The notes beneath the pieces are model-generated. The model did no database searches and was not told the DNA's origin. It saw only the letters and a program-made list of their open reading frames with translations. A stretch of 64,000 bases of DNA, from assembly GCF_017876625.1 (NCBI RefSeq), contig NZ_JAGIOH010000001.1, positions 1,736,001-1,800,000 of the forward strand. Reading direction: 5' to 3'. The DNA comes from Streptomyces syringium (GTDB lineage Bacteria; Actinomycetota; Actinomycetes; Streptomycetales; Streptomycetaceae). The translations under genes were made by a program, and so were the position numbers. Shown here in pieces: positions 1 through 8,314 of this stretch. Position 1 is the first letter of the stretch; each line of letters opens with the position of its first letter.

Positions 1-46
1 TTTTTGGTTTTTGCGGCCAGGTGGGACCCGCGCCGTGCGCGGAAGG

Positions 47-910
47 TCAGCCGGCGCAGGTGGTCGGGGTGGCGTGGGCGGGGTCGAGGGCGTTGGTGAT
101 CTCGTGGAAGGCCAGGCGGTCGACGACGCCGATCGCCACGTGCCCGGAGAGGTCGAGCGAGCAGCGGTCCTGGATGAGGATGTTGGTGACGTCGGGGCCG
201 GAGAGATATCCGGACCGGTAGGGCGTGACGATCTCGTCGTACTTCGTCGCGATCACCGTGTAGCGGACGCCGGGCACGGTGTCGCCGCCCTCGTTCAGGC
301 GCCGCAGGAAGTCGGAGCCCGTCGCCTGGTCGGTCAGTCCGGGGGTGAGGCCGTGTATCGCGTCCCGGGCGCCGGGGACGATGTCGAGGAGCTTGGTCAG
401 GCCGAGCAGGGTCGTGCCGTGGTTGTCGGGGGCGATGCCGACGAGGGCGTTCACCTTGGCCGCGCCGCCGAGGAATTTGAGGTAGTGGCGGGGCATCAGG
501 GCGCCCTGGGAGTGGCCGACCAGGTCGGCCTTGCGCGCGCCGGTGGCCGCCAGGACCTTGTCGACGAACGCGGAGAGCTGTTCGGCCGACTTCGCGACCG
601 GGCCGAGGCCGTGGAAGAAGGGCACGCCCGGCAGTTGTCCGTAGTCGAGGGAGAAGACGCAGTAGCCGCGGTCCACCAAGTGGGGGGCGAGGGTGACCCA
701 GTTGTCGACGGAGTTGGCGAGCGTGCCGTGGACGAGGACGACGGGCCGGGGGTGGGCGGCGGTGGGCTTGCAGGAGTAGTCGTTCCACCCGCTGGTCACG
801 GCCGGGGCGCGGGTGGGGGCGGCGGCCGCGGCGCTCGGGGCCGCCACGGCGGCGAACGCCAGGGCGAGAGCGGGCAGCAGGGTGCGGAGGGGTCTCCAGG
901 TCAGCGTCAT
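47..910 (-). CDS. Secreted alpha/beta-hydrolase lipase (class 2 lipase/esterase)
   Basis: Predicted exported lipase or esterase of 287 residues. The N-terminus has Arg residues followed by an Ala/Leu-rich stretch (about residues 8-31) ending in an AAA-type cleavage region, as in a Sec signal peptide. A VLVHGT strand-turn near residue 58 is the oxyanion-hole region, and the nucleophile elbow GHSQG places the catalytic Ser near residue 134. An Asp in the YDEIVTP stretch and a His in SGHVAIG near the C-terminus fit the rest of the triad. Several Cys residues suit disulfides in an extracellular enzyme. I chose the ATG at 910 because a GAGGTG ribosome site sits 6 bases upstream; the frame is open to 952 but lacks such a site. 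It resembles S. coelicolor SCO1735-type lipases; the substrate is inferred from the family. Confidence 0.88.
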   Translation of the reverse strand: MTLTWRPLRTLLPALALAFAAVAAPSAAAAAPTRAPAVTSGWNDYSCKPTAAHPRPVVLVHGTLANSVDNWVTLAPHLVDRGYCVFSLDYGQLPGVPFFHGLGPVAKSAEQLSAFVDKVLAATGARKADLVGHSQGALMPRHYLKFLGGAAKVNALVGIAPDNHGTTLLGLTKLLDIVPGARDAIHGLTPGLTDQATGSDFLRRLNEGGDTVPGVRYTVIATKYDEIVTPYRSGYLSGPDVTNILIQDRCSLDLSGHVAIGVVDRLAFHEITNALDPAHATPTTCAG

Positions 911-1083
911 CCGAACACCTCGTGAGGGAGTGATGAGCACACTGATGTCCACCCGGTGATCCGGGTGGCGGCAGGCCGGAAAGCGGGCTGAGAGCCCGTC
1001 ACGTTACTTCCGAGTAGGATGCGGGCTTGTCAGGCACCCGTCAATACATGCGACCCGAACGACTCATCGGCCCCTGCGCTCAC

Positions 1084-2133
1084 TCACGCCACGTCCAGCG
1101 TCGCCGCGGGCCCCACCGCGGCCACCCCGAAGCGCGCCCGCGCCCGGTCGACGGCCGCCTCGACGCGGTACGCCTTGTCGTCCGCGAGGTCGAACGTCAG
1201 CTGGCGCGAGGCGAGCGCGGCGTCGCCGAGCCCCTCCGCGCGCAGCGCCACGGACCGCACCCGGGCACGCTGCAGTCCGAGTGCGCCGTGCAGCGCGTAT
1301 GCCGTGGCGGTCAGCGCCGGGGTGTGCGCGGTGGGCTCGGCGAAGGTCCTGGAGCGGGTGGTCGAGGAGCCGTCGGCGTAGCGGACGGTGAGCGTCAGTC
1401 CGCGGGCCACCTGCCGGCCCTCCCGCAGCCGGGCCCCCAGGCCGTCGGCGAGCGTGAGCAGCGCGCGGCGCCGGTACTCCGCGTCCAGTTCGTCGTGGGT
1501 GAAGCGGTGTTCGGCACCCATCGAGCGGGCCCGTTCGTCGGGGGTGACGGGGGTCGGGTCGAGGCCGTGCGCCCGTTCGTGGATCCGGCGCCCGGCGGTC
1601 GCGCCGAGGATGCGCTGCAGCGCGGACAGCGGTGCCGCGGCGATCCGGCCGATGCTGTCGAGGCCGTACGAGCAGAGGGTGCGGGCGGTGGCGGGCCCCA
1701 CACCGTAGAGCGCGGCGGCGGGCTTGCGCGCGAGGAACGCCGCCACCGCCTCCGGGTCACCGGGGAGTTCGCGGACCGCTCCGGGCGCCCCGTCCTGCGC
1801 GGCCATCCGCGCGAGCATCGGGTTGTCCGCGATCCCGACCGTGCAGTCCACGCTGTAGTGGGCGAGCGTGCGTACGCGCAACAGCTCGGCGAGCTCGGCC
1901 GCGTCGTGCCCGAAGTAGCGCACGGCGCCGCGGACGTCCATCAGCGCGGCGTCGGGGGGCAGCGCCTGAACGACGGGCGTCACCTCGGCGAGGAGGGCGA
2001 GCAGGCCGTCGTAGGTCTCCTCGTCCAGGGCAGTGCCCGTGCCGCCGGCGGCATGGAAGTGCACGTACAGGACGGTGGCTCCGCCCCCGGTTTCGGGAAG
2101 GGGCGGGACCGGGGAAAGCCTTCGCGTGTTCAT
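1084..2133 (-). CDS. ImuB-like Y-family polymerase homologue, probably non-catalytic
   Basis: Protein of 349 residues related to Y-family DNA polymerases (DinP/ImuB group). The middle shows a helix-hairpin-helix-like segment (AALYGVGPATARTL) and the little-finger-like C-terminal region. In active DinB proteins the N-terminus carries HxDMDxFYA and SxDE motifs. Here the equivalent places read YVHFHAA and LMDVRGAVRYFG, so the metal-binding acidic residues look missing or reduced to one Asp. That is the ImuB pattern, in which the protein bridges DnaE2 to the sliding clamp instead of polymerising. The ATG overlaps the dnaE2 stop as ATGA and has an AGGGGAG site upstream, so translation is coupled to dnaE2. 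The mutasome role is inferred from the family and this context. Confidence 0.8.
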   Translation of the reverse strand: MNTRRLSPVPPLPETGGGATVLYVHFHAAGGTGTALDEETYDGLLALLAEVTPVVQALPPDAALMDVRGAVRYFGHDAAELAELLRVRTLAHYSVDCTVGIADNPMLARMAAQDGAPGAVRELPGDPEAVAAFLARKPAAALYGVGPATARTLCSYGLDSIGRIAAAPLSALQRILGATAGRRIHERAHGLDPTPVTPDERARSMGAEHRFTHDELDAEYRRRALLTLADGLGARLREGRQVARGLTLTVRYADGSSTTRSRTFAEPTAHTPALTATAYALHGALGLQRARVRSVALRAEGLGDAALASRQLTFDLADDKAYRVEAAVDRARARFGVAAVGPAATLDVA

Positions 2134-5100
2134 CCCGCACTCCCCTGGCTCGCGTGCCACAGCTTGCGCCCCGTGGCCGCCCCTTCACCCGCGGGCCGCA
2201 GATCCGCCCACGGGTGCATGGCGTAGCCGGTGGGCAGGTGGATCCGGCGGTCCGGTCCGGCGGGGGCCGGCTCGGCCGCGGATCCGGCCAGCACCGCGGC
2301 CACCGCGCCCAGGCCGCCCTCCGCGCGCAGCGCGGTGAGCTCCGCCAGGTCCCACGCCGCCGCGCCCACCACGCTGAGGCTGCGCGGTCCGCGGCGCTGC
2401 ACCACCCCGCGGACCAGCAGCAGCCAGGAGTGGAAGACCGTGTGCGCGCACGCGGCGTGGGAGTCGTCGAAGAAGGCGCAGTCGACCAGGCCGGTGCCGT
2501 CGTCGAGGGTGGCGAAGACGACCCGCTTGCCCGAGCGGATCGGCGGGGTCTGGACGGCGGCCTTGGCGCCCGCGACCAGGACGGTCTCGCCGTGCCGCGC
2601 GTCGCGCAGCCGCTTCGCCGGCAGTGCGCCCAGCTCCGCCAGGAACTCCCGGTGGTCGGACATCAGATGGCGGGAGGTGTCCATGCCGAGCACGCTCAGC
2701 TCCGCACCGAGGCGCTCGGCGTCGTCGAGGTCGGGCAGCCCGGCCGGTTCGGCCCGCGCGCTGTCGACCAGCGGCAGCTGGGCCGTGGCGCCGCGCTGCC
2801 GCCGGTGGAGTTCGGCGATGTGCAGGAGCAGGTCCCGGCGGTTGGTGCCGAAGGCGTCCAGCGCCCCGACCCGCGCGAGCCGTTCGGCGACGGGCCGGGA
2901 GGGGTGGGCGCGCAGCCACAGGTCCTGGAGGGAGGTGTACGGGCGGCCGGCCGTGATCCGGCCCGTCTCGGCCTCGGTGATGCCGTGCACCTCGGAGAGC
3001 GCGAGCCGGATGCCGTACCCCTCCTTCTCGGACACCAGTTCGATCCGATAGGCCGCCGCCGACCGGTTCACGTCCAGCGGCAGGATCGGTACCCCGCGTC
3101 GCCGCGCGTCCGCCAGCAGCAGTCGTTTCGGGTACATCCCCGGGTCGTGGGTGAGCAGCCCGGCGTAGAAGGCCGCCGGGTGGTGCGCCTTCAGCCAGGC
3201 CGACTGGTAGGTGGGCACGGCGAAGGCGACGGCGTGCGCCTTGCAGAAGCCGTACGAACCGAAGGCCTCGACGATCTCCCAGGTGCGGCGGGCGACGTCG
3301 GGCGGGTAGCCGCGCCCCGCCGCCTCGGCCGCGAACCAGGCCCGCACCCGGCCCAGCAGCTCGGGGTCGGACAGCGCGCGGCGCGTCTCGTCCGCGAAGT
3401 CCCGGTCGCAGCCGGTCATGATCCGCAGGATCTCGATGATCTGCTCGTGGAAGACGACCACGCCGTAGGTCTCGCCCAGCGCCTCCGCCAGGTCCGGGTG
3501 CGGGAGGCGGACGGGTGCCCGTCCGTGCCGGGCGTCGATGAAGGGCCGCACCATGTCGGCCGAGACCGGGCCCGGCCGGAAGAGCGAGATGTCGACCACG
3601 AGGTCGTGGAAGGTCGAGGGCTGGAGCCGCCCGATCAGGTCCCGCTGGCCGGGTGATTCGATCTGGAAGCAGCCGAGCGTCTCGGTGGACCGGATCAGCT
3701 CGTAGGTCGCCCGGTCGCCCGGCTTCACCTGGGCGGGGTCGTCCAGGTCCAGCCGGTGCCCGGTGGCCCGTTCGATCTCCCCCACCGCGTGCGCCATCGC
3801 GGACTGCATCCGCACCCCCAGGACATCGAGCTTGAGCAGCCCGAGGTCCTCCACGTCGTCCTTGTCGAACTGGGACATCGCGAACCCCTCGCCGCTGGTC
3901 GGCACGACGGGGGTACGGCCGCGCAGGGTCGCGTCCGACAGCAGCACCCCGCACGGGTGCATGGCGATCCCGCGCGGCAGCGCGTCCAGCGCCTCGACGA
4001 GGCCCCACAGCCTGGTGTCGGCGGGCCCGTACCGTCCGGCGGCGACACCGCGCAGCTCGGGCAGCTCCGCCAGGGCGGCCCGGGCGTCGCGCGCCCGGAT
4101 GTGCGGGAAGGCCTTGGCGAGCCGGTCCACCTCGGCGGGTTCCATGCCGAGGGCCGCGCCCACGTCCCGCACGGCGTGCCGCACCCGGTAGGTCTCGGGC
4201 ATGGCGACGGTCGCGACCCGCTCGGCGCCGAACCGGTCGAAGATCGCGCGGTAGACGTCCAGGCGGCGCGCGGACTCGACGTCGATGTCGATGTCGGGCA
4301 GCGCGGCCCGGTGCCTCGACAGGAAGCGCTCCATCAGCAGGCCGTGCTCGACGGGGTCGGCGTGGGTGATGCCCAGCAGATGGTTGACGAGGGAGCCCGC
4401 GCCGGAGCCCCGGGCGGCGACCCGGATGCCGAGCGCCCGGGTGTCGTCGACGACCTGGGCGACGGTGAGGAAGTACGAGGCGAAGCCGCGCTGCTCGATG
4501 GTGCGCAGTTCGAGATCCAGCCGGTCCCAGTAGCGGCGGTCGCGGTCGTGGCGGCGCAGCACCAGGCCCGCCGCGCAGCGGGAGCGCAGCACCCGGTCGG
4601 CGGTGCGCGGCCCGGCTCCGACCAGGTGGGGCTCGGGGAAGTGGACGGACCCCAGACCCAGGTGGTCCTCGGGGTCGACGAGACACGCGGCGGCGGTCTC
4701 CTCGGTCATGGTGAGCAGCCGGTGCGCGGTGTCGCGCCGGAAGCCGGCGGCCTCCGCGATCCGGCCGGCGAGGGCGGCCATGTCGCCGGGCCCCTTGAGC
4801 CAGCGCTCACCGCTGTCGAGCCCTTCGGGCCTGCGGAGGTCGATCGGCACCAGCCGCCGGGCCGCGTCGAGGACGTCGGCGACGGGGCCCTGCCCGGGGT
4901 CGGCGTAGCGCACGGCGTTGGTCAGGACGGCCCGTACGCCCTGTTCGACGGCGAAGCCGGTGGTACGGGCGGCGAGCCGCAGGGAACCGGGACCGGTGCC
5001 GGTGCGGCCGTGGCAGACGACCTCCAGCCGCAGGGCGGCACCGAACACTTCACGCCAGGGGGCGAGCAGCCGCGCGGCCCGGTCGGGGCGGCCGGCGGCG

Positions 5101-5642
5101 AGCGCGCGACCGACCTCGGAGTCCGCGCCGAGCAGCACGGTGACCGGGGAGTCCCCGGTCGTGGCGGCCGCCGCGCCGGAGAGACCGGAAAGACCGGAGA
5201 GACCCGAAAGATCCGAGAGGCCGGAGAGAGCCGAGAGGTCTTCCCAGGTCAGTTCGGGCCGGTCGGTGCCGCCCGCGTGGGCGGCGGAGACCAGCCCGCA
5301 CAGCGCCGCCCAGCCGGCCGCGCCGTCCCGGGCGAGGAAGACCGCGCGGGGCGCGGACTCGTCGACGAACGCCCCGCCGCGCACGGGGGTGCGCCGCCGG
5401 ACGGTCGGGCTGGCCTCGGGCTCGGGTTCCCGGACGGCCAGGTCCACGCCGAACAGCGGCCGGACCCCGGCCTTCGCGCTCGCCTTGGCGAACCGGACCG
5501 TACCGGCGAGGCTGTCGCGGTCGGTGAGGGCGATCGCGTCCATGCCGCGCTCGGCGGCCCGCTCGGCCAGCCGTTCCGGGTGCGAGGCCCCGTACCGCAT
5601 CGAGAACCCCGACGCGGTGTGCAGGTGCGTGAACCCTGCCAT
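2130..5642 (-). CDS. dnaE2: Error-prone DNA polymerase III alpha subunit DnaE2
   Basis: C-family replicative-type polymerase of 1170 residues, the DnaE2 (ImuC) form used in damage-induced mutagenesis. The N-terminal PHP domain begins FTHLHTASGFSMRYG. The polymerase core has the LPDIDIDVE motif near residue 450, holding two catalytic Asp residues, and KLDVLGV near residue 604, holding the third. A C-terminal OB-fold region reads VVFATLDDGTGLVDC. A low-complexity Leu-Ser-Gly repeat interrupts the PHP region near residues 135-157. The ATG at 5642 follows an AGGAGGTG site. A LexA-like box lies 70 bases upstream, so the gene is probably induced in the SOS response. The ImuB-like gene follows with a 4-base overlap. 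No imuA' gene is visible here, so the operon has two genes. Confidence 0.95.
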   Translation of the reverse strand: MAGFTHLHTASGFSMRYGASHPERLAERAAERGMDAIALTDRDSLAGTVRFAKASAKAGVRPLFGVDLAVREPEPEASPTVRRRTPVRGGAFVDESAPRAVFLARDGAAGWAALCGLVSAAHAGGTDRPELTWEDLSALSGLSDLSGLSGLSGLSGAAAATTGDSPVTVLLGADSEVGRALAAGRPDRAARLLAPWREVFGAALRLEVVCHGRTGTGPGSLRLAARTTGFAVEQGVRAVLTNAVRYADPGQGPVADVLDAARRLVPIDLRRPEGLDSGERWLKGPGDMAALAGRIAEAAGFRRDTAHRLLTMTEETAAACLVDPEDHLGLGSVHFPEPHLVGAGPRTADRVLRSRCAAGLVLRRHDRDRRYWDRLDLELRTIEQRGFASYFLTVAQVVDDTRALGIRVAARGSGAGSLVNHLLGITHADPVEHGLLMERFLSRHRAALPDIDIDVESARRLDVYRAIFDRFGAERVATVAMPETYRVRHAVRDVGAALGMEPAEVDRLAKAFPHIRARDARAALAELPELRGVAAGRYGPADTRLWGLVEALDALPRGIAMHPCGVLLSDATLRGRTPVVPTSGEGFAMSQFDKDDVEDLGLLKLDVLGVRMQSAMAHAVGEIERATGHRLDLDDPAQVKPGDRATYELIRSTETLGCFQIESPGQRDLIGRLQPSTFHDLVVDISLFRPGPVSADMVRPFIDARHGRAPVRLPHPDLAEALGETYGVVVFHEQIIEILRIMTGCDRDFADETRRALSDPELLGRVRAWFAAEAAGRGYPPDVARRTWEIVEAFGSYGFCKAHAVAFAVPTYQSAWLKAHHPAAFYAGLLTHDPGMYPKRLLLADARRRGVPILPLDVNRSAAAYRIELVSEKEGYGIRLALSEVHGITEAETGRITAGRPYTSLQDLWLRAHPSRPVAERLARVGALDAFGTNRRDLLLHIAELHRRQRGATAQLPLVDSARAEPAGLPDLDDAERLGAELSVLGMDTSRHLMSDHREFLAELGALPAKRLRDARHGETVLVAGAKAAVQTPPIRSGKRVVFATLDDGTGLVDCAFFDDSHAACAHTVFHSWLLLVRGVVQRRGPRSLSVVGAAAWDLAELTALRAEGGLGAVAAVLAGSAAEPAPAGPDRRIHLPTGYAMHPWADLRPAGEGAATGRKLWHASQGSAG

Positions 5643-5711
5643 CGCACCTCCTGCGCTTGTGCACCCCCTGACCGATCCGGAGCCCCTCCGGTATCCACCA
5701 TAAACCAACTC

Positions 5712-5727
5712 TCGAACGTTCGTACGA
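5712..5727 (-). promoter_or_regulatory. LexA (SOS) box upstream of dnaE2
   Basis: On the minus strand this reads TCGTACGAACGTTCGA, a 16-base element differing at one position from the actinobacterial/Gram-positive LexA consensus TCGAAC-N4-GTTCGA. It lies 70 bases before the dnaE2 start codon, where a promoter is expected. SOS control of dnaE2 is known in actinobacteria; binding here is inferred from the match. Confidence 0.8.
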
Positions 5728-5750
5728 ATGAATTCGGCCGCCCAGGCCTG

Positions 5751-5792
5751 CCGGCCATCCCTCGGTCGCGACGGCGACCGAGGGATGGCCGG
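5751..5792 (-). terminator. Hairpin terminator after the VWA gene
   Basis: A perfect 19-base inverted repeat (5751-5769 and 5774-5792) with a 4-base loop starts 47 bases beyond the stop of the VWA-domain gene. There is no U tail, as usual for Streptomyces terminators. It also separates that transcription unit from the dnaE2 promoter region. Confidence 0.75.
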
Positions 5793-5838
5793 GGCCGTCG
5801 GTTCCGGCAGCCGGTCTCAGAGCGATCTCAGAGCGATC

Positions 5839-6897
5839 TCAGAGCATGATGAGCAGACGCGTCTTCGGCTTGAGCTTCCTGTTCACCGAACGGCTCTGCA
5901 CATAGACCTCCAGCTTCGGGTTGTTCCCCGCCTTCACCGAGACGGTCCCCTGGATGCCCGCACCGAACAGAAGGCTGCGCGCCGCGTCGCCCGTGTAGGC
6001 GCGGTCGGTGTCCTTCTCCACCACGATGACTTCTTTGTTCGGCTGGACCTGGGCCCGGGCGCCCAGCTGGTAGTAACAGGCACCGCGCTCGTACGTCACG
6101 CCGGGATGCGATTCGACGAAGGGGCGGATCTCGGCCTCCTTGTCGACCTTCAGGAGCCGGTACATATTCGCGGGAATCGGTTCGAGATTCGCCCGCACCT
6201 CGTCGATCGATATGTCCTGGCCGACGGCGAACAGATTCTTTGTGCCGCGCACCCCCTGCTCGCGGGCGCGCAGGAAACTGGTGGCGGCGGCGCGCACGGT
6301 GCCGATGGCCTCCTCGACGCCCTCCTGGGAATCCGCATCCCAGATGGCGATGTTTCCGGCCGGGAAACCGTAGTTCTGGGCGGTCCGCTTGGCCAGGGAG
6401 TTCGGCACGAGAATCGCGGAAGTCCAATGGCCCGGGAGCCCGCCCATCTTCGCCGCGATCCTGTCGAGCCACGGGCCGAGGATGGCCATGTCGCCGTCGT
6501 GCCGCCGGTCGCCACCGGAGGCGTTTTCCTCACCATCCGTCACCACGATCTGGAGGAAGCTGTGCTCACCGTATTCCTCCCAGATATGCCCCAGGTCGTC
6601 CAGGGACTTCAGAGAAGCCTCGATGAGGGCGGTAGCGCCATTGTTGACCCGGTACAGCCCGCGCATGGACGGCAGATGCTTCACGTCCATGTCCCACACC
6701 AGATTCTCCACCTTGTGGTCGAAGGAGTAGAGGCTGATCCGGGTCTCATGGCCGAGGCTGTCCGATTCGGCTTTCAGCCCCGCCACGAACTCATCCACCA
6801 CACGCACCAGTTGATTCTGGTGCGGACGCATGGAACCAGAACAGTCCACGACCAGCGCGACGTGATTCACCTTGTGCTGAATCCTGTTGGCGGACAT
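5839..6897 (-). CDS. VWA-domain (von Willebrand factor A) protein
   Basis: Cytoplasmic-looking protein of 352 residues with no signal peptide or membrane segment. The N-terminal half is a VWA domain: the metal-ion-dependent adhesion site starts DCSGS at residues 18-22, with the conserved Thr in NNGATAL and the Asp in VVTDGEEN. The C-terminal 130 residues have a separate beta-rich character (GIQGTVSVKAGNNPKLEVYVQSR) and no domain I recognise. VWA domains bind protein partners through a divalent metal. The partner is not evident, since no MoxR ATPase or chelatase gene is adjacent. The ATG at 6897 follows a GGAGAAGGAG ribosome site; longer frames upstream are not supported. It appears to be transcribed alone. 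Confidence 0.85.
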   Translation of the reverse strand: MSANRIQHKVNHVALVVDCSGSMRPHQNQLVRVVDEFVAGLKAESDSLGHETRISLYSFDHKVENLVWDMDVKHLPSMRGLYRVNNGATALIEASLKSLDDLGHIWEEYGEHSFLQIVVTDGEENASGGDRRHDGDMAILGPWLDRIAAKMGGLPGHWTSAILVPNSLAKRTAQNYGFPAGNIAIWDADSQEGVEEAIGTVRAAATSFLRAREQGVRGTKNLFAVGQDISIDEVRANLEPIPANMYRLLKVDKEAEIRPFVESHPGVTYERGACYYQLGARAQVQPNKEVIVVEKDTDRAYTGDAARSLLFGAGIQGTVSVKAGNNPKLEVYVQSRSVNRKLKPKTRLLIML

Positions 6898-7123
6898 GTT
6901 GGTGCTCCTTCTCCGAAGTTCGCCGAGTGATTTCACTGTATGGGGAGGCACTGACAACGGCGTCTGACGCTCCAGCACCTGCCGCCCGCTCCGGCGGGGC
7001 GCTGCGCACCCGCACCCCGGCCCGCCCGAACGGCCCACGCCACCTGCGGCGATCCCTCGTGGCCCGCACCATGAGGACAAAGGATCACACCGGAGTACGA
7101 ACCGGCGCGGCGAGGAGCGACGC

Positions 7124-8167
7124 ATGGCCAGCTATACGACCGGCGGCACCCACCCCTCCTTCCTCCAGGAGGTGCGGAACGCGGTGACCGGCCGTGCCGC
7201 GCTGCTGGTGACCGGGGTCCTGGTGCTTCAGCTCGCGTTCATCACCTCCTATATCGGTGCCTTCCACAGCCCCAAGCCCACCGACATCCCGCTCGGCGTC
7301 GTCGCCCCCCAGCAGATCAGCGGGCAGCTGACGGAGAAGTTCGGCGCACTGCCGGGCGACCCCCTCGACCCGCGCGCCGTCGGCGACCGGGCGCAGGCCG
7401 AGCGGCAGATCCGCGACCGGGAGACCGACGCGGCGCTGATCGTCGACCCGCGCGGCAGCACCGACACCCTGCTCGTCGCCAGTGGCGCGGGCGCCTCGCT
7501 CTCCCAGGCCGTCGAGACGGTCGTCACCCGCGCCGAGCGGGCCGAGCAGCGCAAGGTGAAGGTCGTCGACATCGCCCCCGCCGCCCGGGGCGACGCCCGG
7601 GGGCTGTCCTCGTTCTACCTGGTGGTGGGCTGGTGCGTGGGCGGGTACCTGTGCGCCGCGATCCTCGCCATCAGCGCCGGCGCGCGCCCCGCCAACCCCC
7701 GGCGGGCCTTCATCCGGCTGGCCGCGCTCGCCCTCTACTCGATCGCCTCGGGCCTGGGCGGCGCCCTCATCGCGGGCCCGGTCCTCGACGCGCTGCCCGG
7801 CAGCATCCCCGGCCTGTGGGGGGTGGGCGCGCTGGTGGTCTTCGCGGTCGGCGCCACCACGCTGGCGCTCCAGGGGCTGGCGGGCGTCCTCGGCATCGGC
7901 CTCGCCATCGCGGTGGTCGTGGTGATGGGCAATCCGAGCGCGGGCGGCGCCTACCCCTATCCGCTGCTGCCGGGCTTCTGGCGGGCCGTCGGCCCCGCCC
8001 TCCCGCCGGGCGCCGGCACCTGGTCCGCCCGCTCCATCGCCTACTTCGGGGGCAACGCGCTGACCGGCCCGCTGCTGGTGCTGTCCGCGTGGGCGGCGGC
8101 GGGCACCGTGATTACTTTCGTCTGCGCCGTGTTCCGGCGGAAGACGCACGGCATGACGCCCTCTTGA
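7124..8167 (+). CDS. YhgE/Pip-type (DUF3533/ABC-2-like) membrane protein
   Basis: Integral membrane protein of 347 residues. One N-terminal transmembrane segment (about residues 27-46) precedes an extracytoplasmic domain of about 130 residues, followed by a block of roughly five hydrophobic segments up to the C-terminus. This layout is typical of the ABC-2-like/YhgE/DUF3533 group, whose members include SMR- and phage-infection-related proteins of poorly known function. A GGAG site lies 6 bases before the ATG. The upstream gene is divergent. The FAD oxidoreductase follows on the same strand after about 150 bases and could be co-transcribed. No ATP-binding partner gene is adjacent, so a transport role is not assumed. 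Confidence 0.7.
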   Translation: MASYTTGGTHPSFLQEVRNAVTGRAALLVTGVLVLQLAFITSYIGAFHSPKPTDIPLGVVAPQQISGQLTEKFGALPGDPLDPRAVGDRAQAERQIRDRETDAALIVDPRGSTDTLLVASGAGASLSQAVETVVTRAERAEQRKVKVVDIAPAARGDARGLSSFYLVVGWCVGGYLCAAILAISAGARPANPRRAFIRLAALALYSIASGLGGALIAGPVLDALPGSIPGLWGVGALVVFAVGATTLALQGLAGVLGIGLAIAVVVVMGNPSAGGAYPYPLLPGFWRAVGPALPPGAGTWSARSIAYFGGNALTGPLLVLSAWAAAGTVITFVCAVFRRKTHGMTPS

Positions 8168-8314
8168 GGCTCCGGGCCCGGCGCTTGGAAGCACGCGCGC
8201 GCCGACAGATGCTCTGGTGAGCGGTGGTGCCGGCCGGGCCGCGAGGCCACCCTGGTGAGGTGGGCTCGGACTGCGGAGGCGCGCCGACGCCTCCGGCGGA
8301 AGGGGGAGGCGGCT

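Noticed and set aside
1027..2226. Long plus-strand frame across the ImuB-like gene
   Set aside because: Composition is the Arg/Ala/Gly-rich antisense pattern of high-GC DNA; the opposite strand encodes a recognisable family.
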